The translations under genes were made by a program, and so were the position numbers. A stretch of 64,000 nucleotides of DNA. Source: Corinectria fuckeliana (taxonomy: Eukaryota > Ascomycota > Sordariomycetes > Hypocreales > Nectriaceae). The notes below the pieces were generated by a model that saw only the letters and a list, made by a program, of their open reading frames with translations, searched no databases and had not been told where the DNA came from. Shown one piece after another: positions 42,052 through 53,703 of the stretch (positions are counted from its first letter, which is position 1; the number at the start of each line of letters is the position of its first letter). The stretch lies in NCBI GenBank assembly GCA_019137255.1, contig WPDH01000111.1, positions 62,001 to 126,000 of the forward strand, in the 5' to 3' direction.

Positions 42052-45000
42052 TCAAGTAAATTGGTTGGTCTCTTCGAATTTCTTCCAGTTGGTGTCGGGG
42101 TCAATCCTCTGGTCTCCTGCAAGGTAGACGACACGCTTGCTCTCCCCGAGCACGGCCAGGACTTCCCGCAGCATGGCCGCATCAAACTCGGTCCTGCTTC
42201 CATCTTCATTCTCAGCTACATAGTTCAGTGCGTGCTTTTCTGTTGTGCGAAGGTCTCCAAATATAAAAAGGCTGGACCTTTGCCTGGTGAGAGAGACGTT
42301 GAGACGAAGGGGGTCGGCAACAAAGGAAGCGCCGGTCTCCGCGTTAACACACAAAGCGAGTACAACAGCTTCAGCCTCTCGGCCTTGAAACGTGTCAACG
42401 GTGGCAGAAACGACGTTCTTGAGAACATCGTCTTGTCTAAACCGCGACTGGATGGCACGAAGATTCGCGCGGTATGGTGTCAAGACAGCCACGTCGGTGG
42501 GAGAGAGGGAAAGTGCCTTGATCATGTCGGAGAGGTGTTTGGCAATGAGGTCTGCCTCGCGTGGGTTGAAGCGGGAAGCACTGTTCGGGTAGTTGCGACA
42601 GCGACAATCATTGCACTGGAAGAATACAGGCAACAGCTTGCCGGGAGCTGAAGATGGAATTTTGTGCCTTGTCGTAATGTACTCTTCAATCTTCAAGCCG
42701 ACGGGGGAGTTGGTGGGAATGCATGAAGGTGCGTACTTGATGTGTGCCTTGAGTTCGTAGTATACCGCATTCAGAGAAATATCAAACATTCCCACAGCCA
42801 TCCTGTGCTGCGTGAACAAATGAAAGACAGGCCATCCGAGACGCATAAACCAGGTCAGCCACGAGATCGTCGCGTCTCGTGCGAAGCGGTTGATGGGGAT
42901 GTTAGGGGCCTTTAGATGCAGTTTCTCGAGAGCCGTCACGAGCATTGGGGCGAGTTGTTTCTCATCGCCGACAGCGATCATCGGTCGAGGGGTGTTTCCA
43001 AACACCATGAGGCCGTCGGCGCGGAACATTGCTGCTGCCTCGTCAAGAACAACAGCGCGCGCTTTCTGCGAATTGAAGGTGGCATAAGGTTCGGTGCTCG
43101 AAGTCGCTGGAGTGGTGGCGACAACGTTGGCGCAAGAGGCGACGAGGCCCATAAGAGCAACTAGTAACGGTTTCTGAGTATCGCGAGGAACATTTCGGCG
43201 GTATTCGTACATCGTGATGTACTCATGTGCAAGGCAGACAAGGAGGGAGAATCTTTTCAAGTTGTGCATTTGAGTGCCGTTGGTGGGTTCCTCATCTTCA
43301 TCGGTCTCATCTTCGTCGCTTTCGGTTTCGTCGCTCTCCTCATTCGAACTTCCGCTGCTGGAAGCGGGCAGCAGCGCAACGAGCCCCCGGTGGACACCCC
43401 AGAGAGCAGGGCAGTCGTTTTGATCGAGGGGAGGAACGGCGTCAGAGCCAAGGGCCCGTAGAGTCCACCAGCAAAGGGATCCTTTGAAGCGCCACGGGGA
43501 GGTGTCCCAGCTGTCGTCCTCGTCGATGGTCTTGCCGCCCAAGATGGCCAGACAATTGTCCATCTCATGCTTGGGGGCGTATCCACGTACCAGCATCAAG
43601 TGCTTGGTGGGATGGTCCCTCGCGACGAGCTTGTCAATGGTGACGACGGAAACCTTGGCTACGCGCTCCAAGATGTTGTCGGTGGCAACGTTGGAGGGAG
43701 CGCTGACGTAGACTTGACGGATATCCTCATTGAGACACAACAGAGTGATGATGATCGAGGTCATGTGCGACTTGCCAGTTCCGGGAGGGCTGGAAATGAT
43801 GCCCAAACCAAGGTGAAGGTTGCTGAAGTACCGCTGAAAACGAAGGCGGTCGTCTTCACCAACGAGCTCAAGGCAGGCATGCAAAACTTTGGAGGAGATG
43901 CCACGGAACACGTCAAAGGCCGGCAGAATGGGAACGGAGAGGGAGTCGGAGAAGGAGAGTCGATCGAATGTGTTCCAGAGACCTTGCCCGATGAGAAGAT
44001 CGTTGAAGAGGGATCTTTTGACCAGGGCCTGGGGATCACTATGCATCGCCTCGGGCCAGATGTCAGAAACATGCAGCCGATTCACAGCAGTGACGCGCTT
44101 CTTCTCGCCATCTATGCCGGAATAGCAGATCAGCGCCAGTCTGGTCTTTGAGCCATCGGGTATTGTCTCGGCCTGGGCGTAATCATCGTACGCGATGGGA
44201 GAGAAGTTACGAGTTCGATCTTGACGTGGCCGTATGAGTGCGATGGGGACGCGGCCTTTGAGGTCGATATCCCGAAGGTGGGGTGAGCCGTAGGTGAGAT
44301 GCTTGGCATCCCAGGTGACAGGACTGCTCGAGTCGGAATCGTCGGAATCGTGAGAGGCAGGTGGGTAAATGCTCACGTGTATCATGCTGCGGTCACCCCT
44401 CAGAGCGCGACGCGCCGCTTGCCAGTGTCGGTACAGCTACGCGAGTCAACATGGGATGACTTGGAAGAAAAGTGAGCAACTTACCCATGTTTTGGGCTCC
44501 AAGATGGCCACAAACCGATCTGTTTCGCGAAGGGGCCGCTGACCGATCTTCTAGATCATGGCGGGCACCGGCATCTTGGCCATTTCCTTCAAGGCGACAT
44601 CGAAATCCCAAACATCCTGGACGTGCATCTGAGTCAAGGCAGTGTCGCGTTGGTCGGCGTTGTCGTAGCGGATTCTCGGTGCGAAGCTCTTTCCGCGGCT
44701 TTGAGGAATCATCACTGCATAGCGACTCGCATCCCACGTGTGACTGTTTTCTGGTTAGCGCTGTGATGAAGACAGATGATCAGTCCCAGGGCCTTACTCG
44801 TTACCAAATCCGTAGCTAAAGGGCGAGAAGTCCATGTCGGACACGTCCAAGAACTTGTCCACCTGCTTTTGGTCTGCCCTCACCAAGAAAGTAAATCGGC
44901 GCTGGCGAAGGAGAGTGGTGAGCTTGACGGACCCCTGTATCGGCCTGTCCTCGTTCACCCAGCCGTCGACCTCGGGAGTCTCGCCTCGGAATGGGAGCCC

Positions 45001-45450
45001 AAAGCCCTCGATGGTGGCTTTACGACCGTCATGGATTTCGAGGGAGATGAGGCGAAAAGTATTCTCCACTCCGGGCGGCAGGGCAGGCTTCAAAGCCTCG
45101 AAGTCGTCATCGGGAATGGGTCCATCATGAGTAGTGTACCCGTCGTGGGGGAACTTGGCAACGATGCCTAGGCTCGGGGAGGCTTCGATGTCAATGCTGG
45201 TACCATACCAAGCTGACTCGGCAAGGTTCTTTTGGCGGGGGAAGGTGATGCGTAAGCCAAGAAACGCGGACGAGTTTGCCAGACATCGCTTCACCAGGGC
45301 GAGTGCGACCGGCGAGTCGGAGAAGATGGCCTTGCCAATTCCAGGGGCAGCAAGATGACCTGTGATGAGGGCACAGGTGAGAACCTCGGGCCTCACTGGT
45401 GGTCGGGGCACGACGCCGGCACGGTGAGATGCCTCGGTCTCGTCGGCCAT
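42052..45450 (-). CDS. Superfamily 1 (UPF1/NFX1-like) helicase, interrupted by an in-frame TAG
   Basis: An ATP-dependent RNA/DNA helicase of the AAA_11/AAA_12 type. Exons 45450-44805, 44750-44485 and 44436-42052 keep phase (1098 residues if the stop is ignored). Exon 2 contains TAG at 44553-44551 (codon 282) inside sequence that clearly continues in frame: KMPVPAMI, stop, KIGQRPLRETDRFVAILEPKTW. Motif I is SSPPGTGKS. Motif Ia follows (VYVSAPSNVATD), then motif II VVLDEAAAM, motif III GDEKQLAP, motif IV-V TVDTFQGREAEAV and motif VI NVSLTRQRSSLFIFGD. The first exon has no known domain. A 777-residue product from a downstream ATG at 44385 would keep all helicase motifs. Either a young pseudogene, a truncated gene, or a base-call error (CAG to TAG). 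Confidence 0.75.
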
Positions 45451-45906
45451 GGGGACGACAGACGCGGCAGGGAGAAAGAGAAACGGAAGAAACAATGCGG
45501 TGATGTGCAGTGGGAGAAGGTAACCCAGGGCAAGCAGTCGTCGACGGTGAATCAGGACAACGGTGGAAGCGGCGGGAGTGTGCAACGTGAAGAAACTGAG
45601 GCAAGGGAAGAGATTGGGGAAGATGATTTGCCTTGCTGCCGGTTGCCTGAGGCAAAAGGCCCTAAGTTGACGCCTAAGGTAATCTGCTCTTGGAGCCTTG
45701 GAGTGCCAACCCTTCTCTGGCAGCTGGCAGCTGGCAGATGGATGCGTGGTAGTGGTTGGATAACGATGATTGGAAGCGGCAGCTGGTTAATCCGCACCCT
45801 TATTGGCTAGGTGCCTAGATAAACGGCTCAATGGGAGCAGCCAGAACCCAACTCCACCAGATTCTCGGCGTCCACTATATCTCGGCCGCTGTGATGCTTC
45901 AGTTAG

Positions 45907-47142
45907 TCAAGAGTGTTTGGAAATGCCCCGACGGCCAGCCGAGCCATGGCTACCAACCTCACTATCCAAATCGCTCCCCTTGAGCGACTCGGTAACAATA
46001 TGCCTCTCGTCGCTCTTCCTCTCCGCAACCGTCTCCGGGCCACTGGCAGAAACCGTCTGGTGGTTCCCGGCCGCACCCCTCCAGAACCCCGGGTGAGAGG
46101 CATGTGCAGATGCGTTGGACAGGTTGTATCCCTTGGAGTTGTCGCCGCCGTTGCCGTAGTAGCCAGAGCTCTTCTTCGTCGAGCCGAAGATGCGAGGGAA
46201 CAGTTGGCTCATCGGTCGCTTGAGCACGGGCAGGCAGGTGCTGACGATGCCGAGGTTGGCCTCGATCAGCGTCCACATGCCATGCTCGATAAAGTTGTAC
46301 GTGCTGTCTTCCTTGTTCTTGAGCGAGTTCTGTACCGACGTGGTTCGAAGAATCGACGCCATCGTGACGCTTGCAAGAAGCTTGCGTTAGTAAAAGTACC
46401 GTAGGGAAACGGAGAATCCGGTACAGAGACTTACAAGCCGCTAAGCAGAAACACGCAGCACAGGAGCAGCTTCCGCCGCATGTTCATCTGCAACCTCCGG
46501 ATGGGCGGAATTGGAAGCACCAGCACCATGATATCTGTCAGGATATTGGTGACGGCGTACGCGATCCAGAACTTGTTAGAGTCGATGCATACCGCGTCAA
46601 CCGACTTGTTCCAGGCTCCCTCGATGGGCACGCATTGCCAGATGGTCGCACCTACCCCTGCGGTGCTCCAGGCGACGATGATGCCCATGACCACGAAGCA
46701 CGAAATCCGGAACCCCCGCGAGACGAACACCGGAGGTAGAGTAGAATGGCGGCGACCTTGTTGAGGCAGACGGTCACCTTGTACGGCGTCTGTGCAATGA
46801 AGAACATCTCGAGTGCCGCCTGGAGTTTGGGCTTCGTGAGATCCGCCTTATGCATGCCATATCCGTTTTCGATGGCCATCTGCATGCAGACGGAGACGAT
46901 GATGGATGAGGTCTGTCCTGGGTCAGCTTGCCGACTCGATGGACGTATTCAACCAGTGAACTCGCCAGGGAGAATGCAACGGCAGCATCGTCCCGGCCGA
47001 GCTTTTGCATCCAGTACCGAGTCGAGCATCTAGCGATGACAAACAACCCTGGGGTGATGATCATGACCAAAGAAGTGATGTACAGCTTCCAGCCCTGGTT
47101 GTCGACCCCATCGGCAGGGAAGCCCATGCCTTTGTTCCCCAT
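45907..47142 (-). CDS. PTH11/rhodopsin-type membrane protein with an apparent frameshift
   Basis: A seven-helix fungal membrane protein of the rhodopsin-domain family. It starts MGNKGMGFPADGVDNQGW with a first helix LYITSLVMIITPGLFVIAR, then RYWMQKLGRDDAAVAFSL; an exon with MFFIAQTPYKVTVCLNKVAAILLYLR; next VFVSRGFRISCFVVMGIIVAWS, TIWQCVPIEGAWNKS and IDSNKFWIAYAVTNILTDIMVLVLPIPPIRRLQ; then, after an intron near 46380-46432, VTMASILRTTSVQN and a Ser/Gly-rich tail. Between AAILLYLR and VFVSRGFR (about 46727) the frame slips by one base with no possible intron, because the two phrases are contiguous in the family. So the gene is either broken by a one-base deletion or contains a sequence error. 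Confidence 0.7.
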
Positions 47143-48193
47143 TGTCGAAAAGTTAACGAGTTTCGATACATAGACACGTCCGCAATTATCAATAAGAGGA
47201 AAGAGAATTCGCAGACCGGGTGCCATCCAGCGGGCTGTATATGCGAAGACTCCGCAGCCACAGTCTTTCTACGCTCTTCACGACATGGTCAGATCCGTAG
47301 TAGAGCAAAAGAGTTTTTGATGCATGGGGGATTGTGGCTAGAGTCTGCATGCACCAGGGGTACCTATCCTTATTCCATCGTGTTCTTGTCGGTACGAGTA
47401 CCCTCGGGTTGCTTTGAGAACAGCTTGACCGGGTGCATTGGGACTTTTGGGAAGATCGGATGATCCTTTGGGGAAACCCTTAAATCAACCAGCTGCGTGA
47501 TGTCCTGGGACATCCCGTCGGATCGAGCCCTGAATAAAGCCGCATCAATGCCCTTGCGAGGGGAGGAAGGCGGCATGCGTATGAAGTAAGTTAAGCTCTT
47601 ACCGAGCATCCCGACTGGCTTGACTCAACTTAAGCGAAGTGTTTTCGGCGAACTGAGGACCTGGCCGGCACGGAAATGACTAGCTGGACTTGGGAGGGAT
47701 CGTCGGCTTTAAATGGCAAACCTGACGGTATCCCCGCAATATCCAGTGAGTTCGTACGTACCGCCATGCATATTCCTATCTCGTCGGGGATGCAGGTTGT
47801 CCAGGGGATCACATCCTTCGCTTGGCCGCTTGCCTATTCCGGGGTTTACGAGCAGACTACGCGGATCGCAGCTTGATGATGAGGAGACCCAGAGACAGCA
47901 TTGTGAAAAAGGAGAGATTGTCTCGGCGAGAGATGGCCCCGTCAGTCGTGGATTTACAAAGAACCAAGCCATGAACTATCGATTGTTATTGCCTCAAGTA
48001 AGCGAACTCCACGTGCTCGTCCCCACGTCCATGGGGAGATGAAGCACGGATCAGACTCGAACCTAGACTCAGACGCGGCTTGAAAAGGACGGTCGATCCT
48101 CTCGGGGATTGAAGGGAGCCGAGGAGGCCTAGTATAGCATTCCCCCGCCGCACGCTCCCAGGAATCAAACTTCCAGTCACCCGCGGGCTCGCC
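47143..48193. other. Divergent intergenic region
   Basis: Promoter space between the rhodopsin-type gene and the carboxylesterase. No gene is seen. Confidence 0.45.
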
Positions 48194-49822
48194 ATGTATT
48201 CCTCATGTCTGTTCCAGTACGCGACCGTCGCCCTCTGGACCAGCCTCATCAGTCTCGCGGCCGCGGCTCCTCGCCAGTGCGACCCGTCCAGGTATGTGAC
48301 CGTGGCTACGTCCAACGGCCCCGTCACCGGCCATCTCGCCTCCAACTCGCCCTGCATCGTCGAGTACCTGGGCATCCCCTATGCGAAACCCCCCGTGGGC
48401 GACCTGCGCTTTGCGCCGCCCGAGCGGCTCGTCTCCAAGGCGCCGTACAGGGCGGTCAACTTCGGCTTCGACTGCCCGCTCTCGCCCAGTAAGAAGGTCG
48501 ACTATCCGAACAGTACCTCGCAGGCGCAGAGCATCATCGCCTACTTTGCGAGCAACGCCGGCACCCCCCAGAGCGAGGACTGCCTGACCCTGAACGTCTG
48601 GTCCAAGGCCACCGCCCGCTCGGCCAAGGCCAACAAGCCCGTGCTGGTTTTCTTCTACGGCGGACGTCAGTTTTACACTTACATACCTGAGCCAGATCTT
48701 GCACTAACCAGACCAGGGTTCGCCATCGGAAACACCAACAGCCCCTTCTACAACGGCAAGTACTTTGCCGACGCAGAGGACGTCGTCGTCGTGACCGTCA
48801 ACTACCGCAACATCTTCGGCTTCCCCGGCGCCGCCGATGGAACGCAGAACCTGGGCCTCTGCGACCAGCGCGCCGCCGTCGAATGGATCCGCGACAGCAT
48901 CAGGCGCTTTGGCGGCAACCCGCGCAAGATCACCATCGCGGGCCAGTCCTCGGGCGGCGTGGCCGTCGACTACTGGACCTACGCCTACCAGAAGGATCCC
49001 ATCGTCAACGGCATCATCGCCCCCTCGGGCAACGCCTTCAGCTTCCCCGTGAACGCGGCCGCCATCCAGGATAAGAACTGGAACTCGGTCGTCTCGGCCG
49101 TCGGCTGCAGCGAGACCGCCGATGCCATGGCCTGCATGCGCGAGGTCGACTGGGAGGACATCAAGACCGCCGCGGCCGCCATCAAGCCCGCGTCGAGCTC
49201 CAGCGTGCTCCGGTCCATCCCGGCCTTCTACCCCAAGCCCGACGGCGAGGTTGTCTTCGCCGACTACGTCAGCCTGACCAAGGCCGGCAGCTTCGCCAAG
49301 GTGCCCATCTTCTTCGGACACAAGCACAACGAGGACGGCTACTACCGCATTCCGGCGTACGGTAATAGCCTCACGCCGACCGACGCCCAGGTCACGTCGT
49401 TCCTGCTCGAGTCCTTCACCTGCCTCGTGTCCTACCAGGCGCAAGCCCGCCGGGACTACGGCGTCCCCTCGTGGGCGTACCGCTACCTCGCCGACTGGGA
49501 CAACACACGGCTGTTCCCGACTAGCGGCGCGTACCACGGCGTGGACCTGCACATGGTCTTCGGCGCCTCGGCCGATGTCAGCGGGATCGCCGCCTCGGCC
49601 GACCAGAAGAGGCTCACCAAGCTGATGCAGAATGCCTGGTTCTCCTTCAGCGACAACCCGACGTCGGGCCTCACCCGGCTCGGCTGGCCCAAGTTCAACC
49701 CCAAGTCTAAGACGCTGGTAGTTCTGGGCAGGGATGATAAGCCTCGTGCGGAGCTTGTCAAGCCGTCGGTGTACGATGCGCCCTGCTCGACTGTCACGAT
49801 GGGTGCGCTTGCGACTTCATGA
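48194..49822 (+). CDS. Secreted type-B carboxylesterase/lipase
   Basis: An alpha/beta-hydrolase of the cholinesterase-like group that cleaves carboxylic esters outside the cell. It has a signal peptide (hydrophobic stretch ending SLAAAAPRQ, cut near residue 25). Two exons (48194-48665, 48717-49822) give 525 residues. The 51-base intron is in frame without stop, but its removal restores the oxyanion-hole junction FFYGGRFAIGN. Signatures are EYLGIPYAKPPVGDLRF, SEDCLTLNVW (type-B signature 2), the nucleophile elbow GQSSGGVA, and the catalytic His in GAYHGVDLHMVFG. Codon use is strongly C/G-ended, richer in GC than the neighbours, which fits high expression or a different origin. The substrate is unknown. 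Confidence 0.9.
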   Translation: MYSSCLFQYATVALWTSLISLAAAAPRQCDPSRYVTVATSNGPVTGHLASNSPCIVEYLGIPYAKPPVGDLRFAPPERLVSKAPYRAVNFGFDCPLSPSKKVDYPNSTSQAQSIIAYFASNAGTPQSEDCLTLNVWSKATARSAKANKPVLVFFYGGRQFYTYIPEPDLALTRPGFAIGNTNSPFYNGKYFADAEDVVVVTVNYRNIFGFPGAADGTQNLGLCDQRAAVEWIRDSIRRFGGNPRKITIAGQSSGGVAVDYWTYAYQKDPIVNGIIAPSGNAFSFPVNAAAIQDKNWNSVVSAVGCSETADAMACMREVDWEDIKTAAAAIKPASSSSVLRSIPAFYPKPDGEVVFADYVSLTKAGSFAKVPIFFGHKHNEDGYYRIPAYGNSLTPTDAQVTSFLLESFTCLVSYQAQARRDYGVPSWAYRYLADWDNTRLFPTSGAYHGVDLHMVFGASADVSGIAASADQKRLTKLMQNAWFSFSDNPTSGLTRLGWPKFNPKSKTLVVLGRDDKPRAELVKPSVYDAPCSTVTMGALATS

Positions 49823-49903
49823 GTAACGCATGTATAAATTACTAAAATATAATGTAATCGATGTCGTTAATGTCAGTTTGGATACACCTCACATCTAAAT
49901 TAA

Positions 49904-50105
49904 TAGTCGTGGTATTCGGGCTACAACATATTTCTATTCAAGTGGTATACCCACTTCACTACTTTACCATGTCATCAGGTTTGACTGTCCCAGTACCCAA
50001 TATCCCAATGCTCTAACTGCTCTAAATTAATTGATAGCGAGACTATGACTAGAAACATTGTGGTCAGAAGCTACATAGTTATTACAATCCCAGTCATGCT
50101 CGGGG
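49904..50105 (-). mobile_element. Degraded hAT-type MITE, inverted copy
   Basis: Begins with a terminal-repeat relative (TAGTCGTGGTATTCGGGCTA). It contains ATTGATAGCGAGAC (the complement of the family's internal phrase) and GCTCTAACTGCTCTA in the order expected for the opposite orientation. The right end is eroded and the borders are approximate. Confidence 0.5.
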
Positions 50106-50954
50106 CAGTGTTCTTAGTGGTAGTTGGACGACCCTGCTCAACAGTGCTGGAAAGGTAGCAAGCAGCTCTAGCTGGCTTCCGACAGTTCCAGGTCAATTAT
50201 TGACAAAAGATCCCTCGGCCTAGACATCCATGTATGGCCGGAAAGACCTCTAGTCAAAGCAAGAGGAACTCCAGAGCCAACCCAAGAGGAAAGCAGGATC
50301 ATAACCACCCAAGTAGTCACGATGCTTGGCCTAGGACGCGGTTAGGAAACAACCTAGGGCTACGGGACTAGGAAAATAAGATACTCAAGTAAGGACACGA
50401 CCGATAACCTCCAGAAACGCAGCACTATAAGGTGAGATGATTGACAGTGCGTGCGGAAAATCTGGAAAGTTCGGTTGCCTGTAGGAATTGTTGTAGAGCA
50501 TGTGAGTATAAGGCTGCTTTTACTTTTGGACCTAATTATTGAACTGTCCACGGTGCCTCGATGCTTAGAAGTACTACAATGACTACTACATCTAGTAAAG
50601 GGTTATCAACTTAGAGCAACTGCCGAGTGACGTAAAAAGCAACGACAAGGGGGGTACATTAATTGTAAATGTTCACGAACTAATATCTAAAGACTTGGAG
50701 AGCACAATACACAAAAAAGGAGACACAAAATAAGGAGCGAAAGTCAACGTGGGTACGTTGGATGAAGCCTGGGTAGAAGTACCAACAGTTCGAATAGCGC
50801 GGCTCTAAATTCCTTGTACCACAGTCCTGTCCGCCTTGTTAGCTCAAGCCTCTGATGCCAATCCTCCCTGTTTCAGCCTTCGAGATCATCACGTCTGTTG
50901 AACACTCTTGTGGAAGAAGCAGGAGTAGTATTAACGCGCTCAGCTACCGAAGCG
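50106..50954. other. Intergenic, nothing recognised
   Basis: No gene is supported in this stretch between the MITE relic and the arrestin-like gene. Confidence 0.45.
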
Positions 50955-52448
50955 TCAAAGCCCCTTACTACTAGAGCCTTTGACATCTTGTAGTGGTTCT
51001 TTCTCTGAAACAGGGCTTTGGGATATCATTGACGGTCCAACAATTTGTGACAACCGACGCTTCTCGTCTTCCTGTCTGACTTGTGCAAAGGCCGGCAGCT
51101 CATCGTTTTCCTCGGGCGGCTGGATCCACGACTCCGTCCTGTCTCCCGATGAGAATAGTGAAGAAGCCTTTGCTCCCTGATAGCTGCCTCCCGCCGGAGC
51201 TGTTACGCCCCTCCCCTCGTTGCTGGGTATTAACAAGACAACCGGTTGGCCACCTGATATATTGAATCCTTCTCCTGCGATTGTACATCGGGCGTACCAT
51301 GTCAGACGATGCGAGTGTTTAATATTGTACGTGACAAAGCTCGGGTGTATCTCAGGTCCATTAACCAGTCGAGGCTGTCCAATACGACCACGACGTCCAA
51401 AGCGAAGGTTGACCAGCTCTCTGATATCGACAGGGGGCCACTCGTCCGTGCAAGGGATGTAAATTGACCTGTTGGTCATGCGGACAACGCTTTCATCGAG
51501 CAGTATGGATTCTCTATCCTTGCGCTTGTGATGAGCACTAAACGTCCCCTCGCATAAGATTTCGGTGGCGGCCTCGATCTTGAGATGAAGAGAGGTTAGC
51601 TGGATCTTTTGCGGTACCCCCTGGATCACTTCGCTGGACCGAGTTGAATCAGGAAGAGCTCGCATCCGAAACGGAATGGGATTGGGGTTCTCAAGCTGAA
51701 TGATAGTCGGCGCCTCGACTTGGACTGTGAATAAAAAGCTAGGGACAGTGGAAAAGTTGAGAGACTGCTTCATCCTTTGGCGCATGCTCAACTCAGTCTC
51801 CTCCATTCCTGGAACTAGGCGATACGACGTGATGGAGAAAGATTTTGTGGACTTTTTAGGCCTGAAATCGACTATAGGGGGATTTTCACTCGTGCTCGAT
51901 ATTTTTAGAGGCAGGATTGCCTCTGTCATGTGTATTGAGCCGTCCCTCGTGGAGCGCAGTTCAGCTTTGAGGTAGTACTCGACCAAGCCCTCGAAGGAGC
52001 CGGAAGAGTCCAATGCGAACGTTGGCGGGAGGGTGTGTGTGACGACCTGCTGCGGATCAAGGGGCAGGTAGCTTTGTTCTTGAGAAACGCCGGGAGCCAA
52101 GAACTTCGGATCGGCATGGGAAGGTATCGTCGCGGCGAACGGCCAAGTGTGCTCGTCGCCCTGGTTCGGGATGTGAAGCGGCCCTTCGAAGATCTTCTGG
52201 CCGGTGATGCGCTCGTTGGCGAGGTTGAAACGTCCACGATACGTGATTCTACTGCTGCCGCCGCGGTTGACCACCATCTTGGATTTCGTCCTGCCGTGGA
52301 GAGAGATCTGGACTGAGGCCTTGGGGCTGACGACGTGGGTTTTGCGGAAGACGCATCCGATGACCGTATCGCCGGGCGCATATTCGGTGCGACTACCTTC
52401 GAGCCGGATTCCCAATAGCTGGGAAGACATTGGCAGAGTCTGCGGCAT
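50955..52448 (-). CDS. Arrestin-like domain protein
   Basis: A single-exon protein of 497 residues with an arrestin N-like beta-sandwich and a weaker C-like half. Proteins of this kind act in fungi as adaptors for ubiquitin-mediated endocytosis of permeases or in pH signalling, at the cytoplasmic face of membranes. Visible features: GIRLEGSRTEYAPGDTVIGCVFRKTH at the N-terminus (typical first strands, with the PGD turn), ISLHGRTKSKMVV, IPNQGDEHTWPFAATIPSH, LPPTFALDSSGSFEGLVEYYLKAEL (the core arrestin strand pair), and LRFGRRGRIGQPRLV. The C-terminal 80 residues are disordered and Glu/Ser-rich. No PPxY motif was seen, so a direct HECT-ligase partner is uncertain. No functional link with neighbours is evident. 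Confidence 0.82.
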   Translation of the reverse strand: MPQTLPMSSQLLGIRLEGSRTEYAPGDTVIGCVFRKTHVVSPKASVQISLHGRTKSKMVVNRGGSSRITYRGRFNLANERITGQKIFEGPLHIPNQGDEHTWPFAATIPSHADPKFLAPGVSQEQSYLPLDPQQVVTHTLPPTFALDSSGSFEGLVEYYLKAELRSTRDGSIHMTEAILPLKISSTSENPPIVDFRPKKSTKSFSITSYRLVPGMEETELSMRQRMKQSLNFSTVPSFLFTVQVEAPTIIQLENPNPIPFRMRALPDSTRSSEVIQGVPQKIQLTSLHLKIEAATEILCEGTFSAHHKRKDRESILLDESVVRMTNRSIYIPCTDEWPPVDIRELVNLRFGRRGRIGQPRLVNGPEIHPSFVTYNIKHSHRLTWYARCTIAGEGFNISGGQPVVLLIPSNEGRGVTAPAGGSYQGAKASSLFSSGDRTESWIQPPEENDELPAFAQVRQEDEKRRLSQIVGPSMISQSPVSEKEPLQDVKGSSSKGL

Positions 52449-53703
52449 GATTAGTTTGAGGATACGAGGCTGATTGGATGTATTCCGTTGTGTTGAAATG
52501 ACGGATGGACCGACGATGACGTTGGTGAGGCTTTGGAAGCTGACTTCCTATCTAATCTAGCTAGCCAGTGGCTAAGTCGTCGAGCTAAAGACTGCCAGAT
52601 TGTGGCAGTGCTGGTGCTACGGCCCTCACGCCTGGGAGGATCGTGACTCCAGTAAGGAGATCAGGCTTCCGCTGTGGCGTCGATTCGCAGCATGACCGGC
52701 TGGATCCACTCGACATTTCCGGCGGGCGATGATCTCAGACTCAACCCAGCATCGAGTGAACCCAGCATCATTAGACACAAGAAACTACAGTCTTCTACCA
52801 GACACCAACAACCAACTTTGTGCGTGAATGATGACCAAGAGGGGAAGGAAAATAAAACAGAGCTCCATCAACTCTGGTATGGACTAAGACTAGTCTGCGT
52901 GACGGTGAGAGTGGCTAATTGAGACTTCTTAAATCCAAGCGTAGATATCCCTTACCCCACGTCCCAACCTTAAAGTCCCTTTTTAAAGTCCCTTTACCAT
53001 GCATGGATCTTTGCTTATTAGGCGCTATGGCCACTAAAGTCAGCCGCGATGCAGCGGGTCCTGAAGGTCTTGGCTGTACGATACATGATCCTTTGAGGAT
53101 CGTCACTAGCTACCATATACTTCCTAGATTCATACCTGTTTGTTGACGCGTCGACAGCCACCCGGGACAGCAAAGCTTTCATCAATCTGACACGGAGCGT
53201 CAATTTTGTGCCAGAAACCGGTCGCCATCAATCATCGTCACATATCGGACTCGTAGAGTACCCCGATGGCTCGGCACCGACATGCTAAAAGAAGACTGGC
53301 CAGGCTGGATCCCTCCCAACTAATTTCCGGCCCAGAATCCGGCGCTTCCGCAGGCGACAGAAAGACACCTGTGCGAGCATGCGCACTGCTTTTTTGAGAC
53401 AGTAGCAGTGAGGATCTAGGAGAGCTTTGTGGCGTGTCGCTGTTCTTATCGGAAGTCTTTCGTCACATCTCGGAGTTTGGCAGGCCACCAAATCCCGAAC
53501 TCACATTTAAGGGCCAATCTCGTGTCTCGCCGCCCGTTGTTCTGCATGTGAAGGTGTTGGATGCCTCTGTGGTGGTGCTAATGTCTGATTCATGGGTTAT
53601 AAATAGCAGTTGGCTTGCACGCTTGTTCCCTCCTCTTCGTTCAACCCCCATCATTACCCAAACCTTTTCTCCCCTTTAACCCGATTTCTCCCATCTTGCA
53701 AAC
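52449..53703. other. Intergenic with a promoter at its right end
   Basis: No gene is seen. The right end has a TATA-like TATAAATAG (about 53598) and a CT-rich leader up to the ATG at 53704, a strong fungal promoter layout. Confidence 0.5.

Noticed and set aside
41836..42651. 271-residue plus-strand reading frame
   Set aside because: Lies over the MITE relic and antisense to the helicase 3' end; no family signature.
48704..49552. 282-residue minus-strand reading frame
   Set aside because: Antisense to the GC-rich carboxylesterase. Its Val/Gly/Arg/Asp-rich composition is what a GC3-biased gene produces on the other strand.
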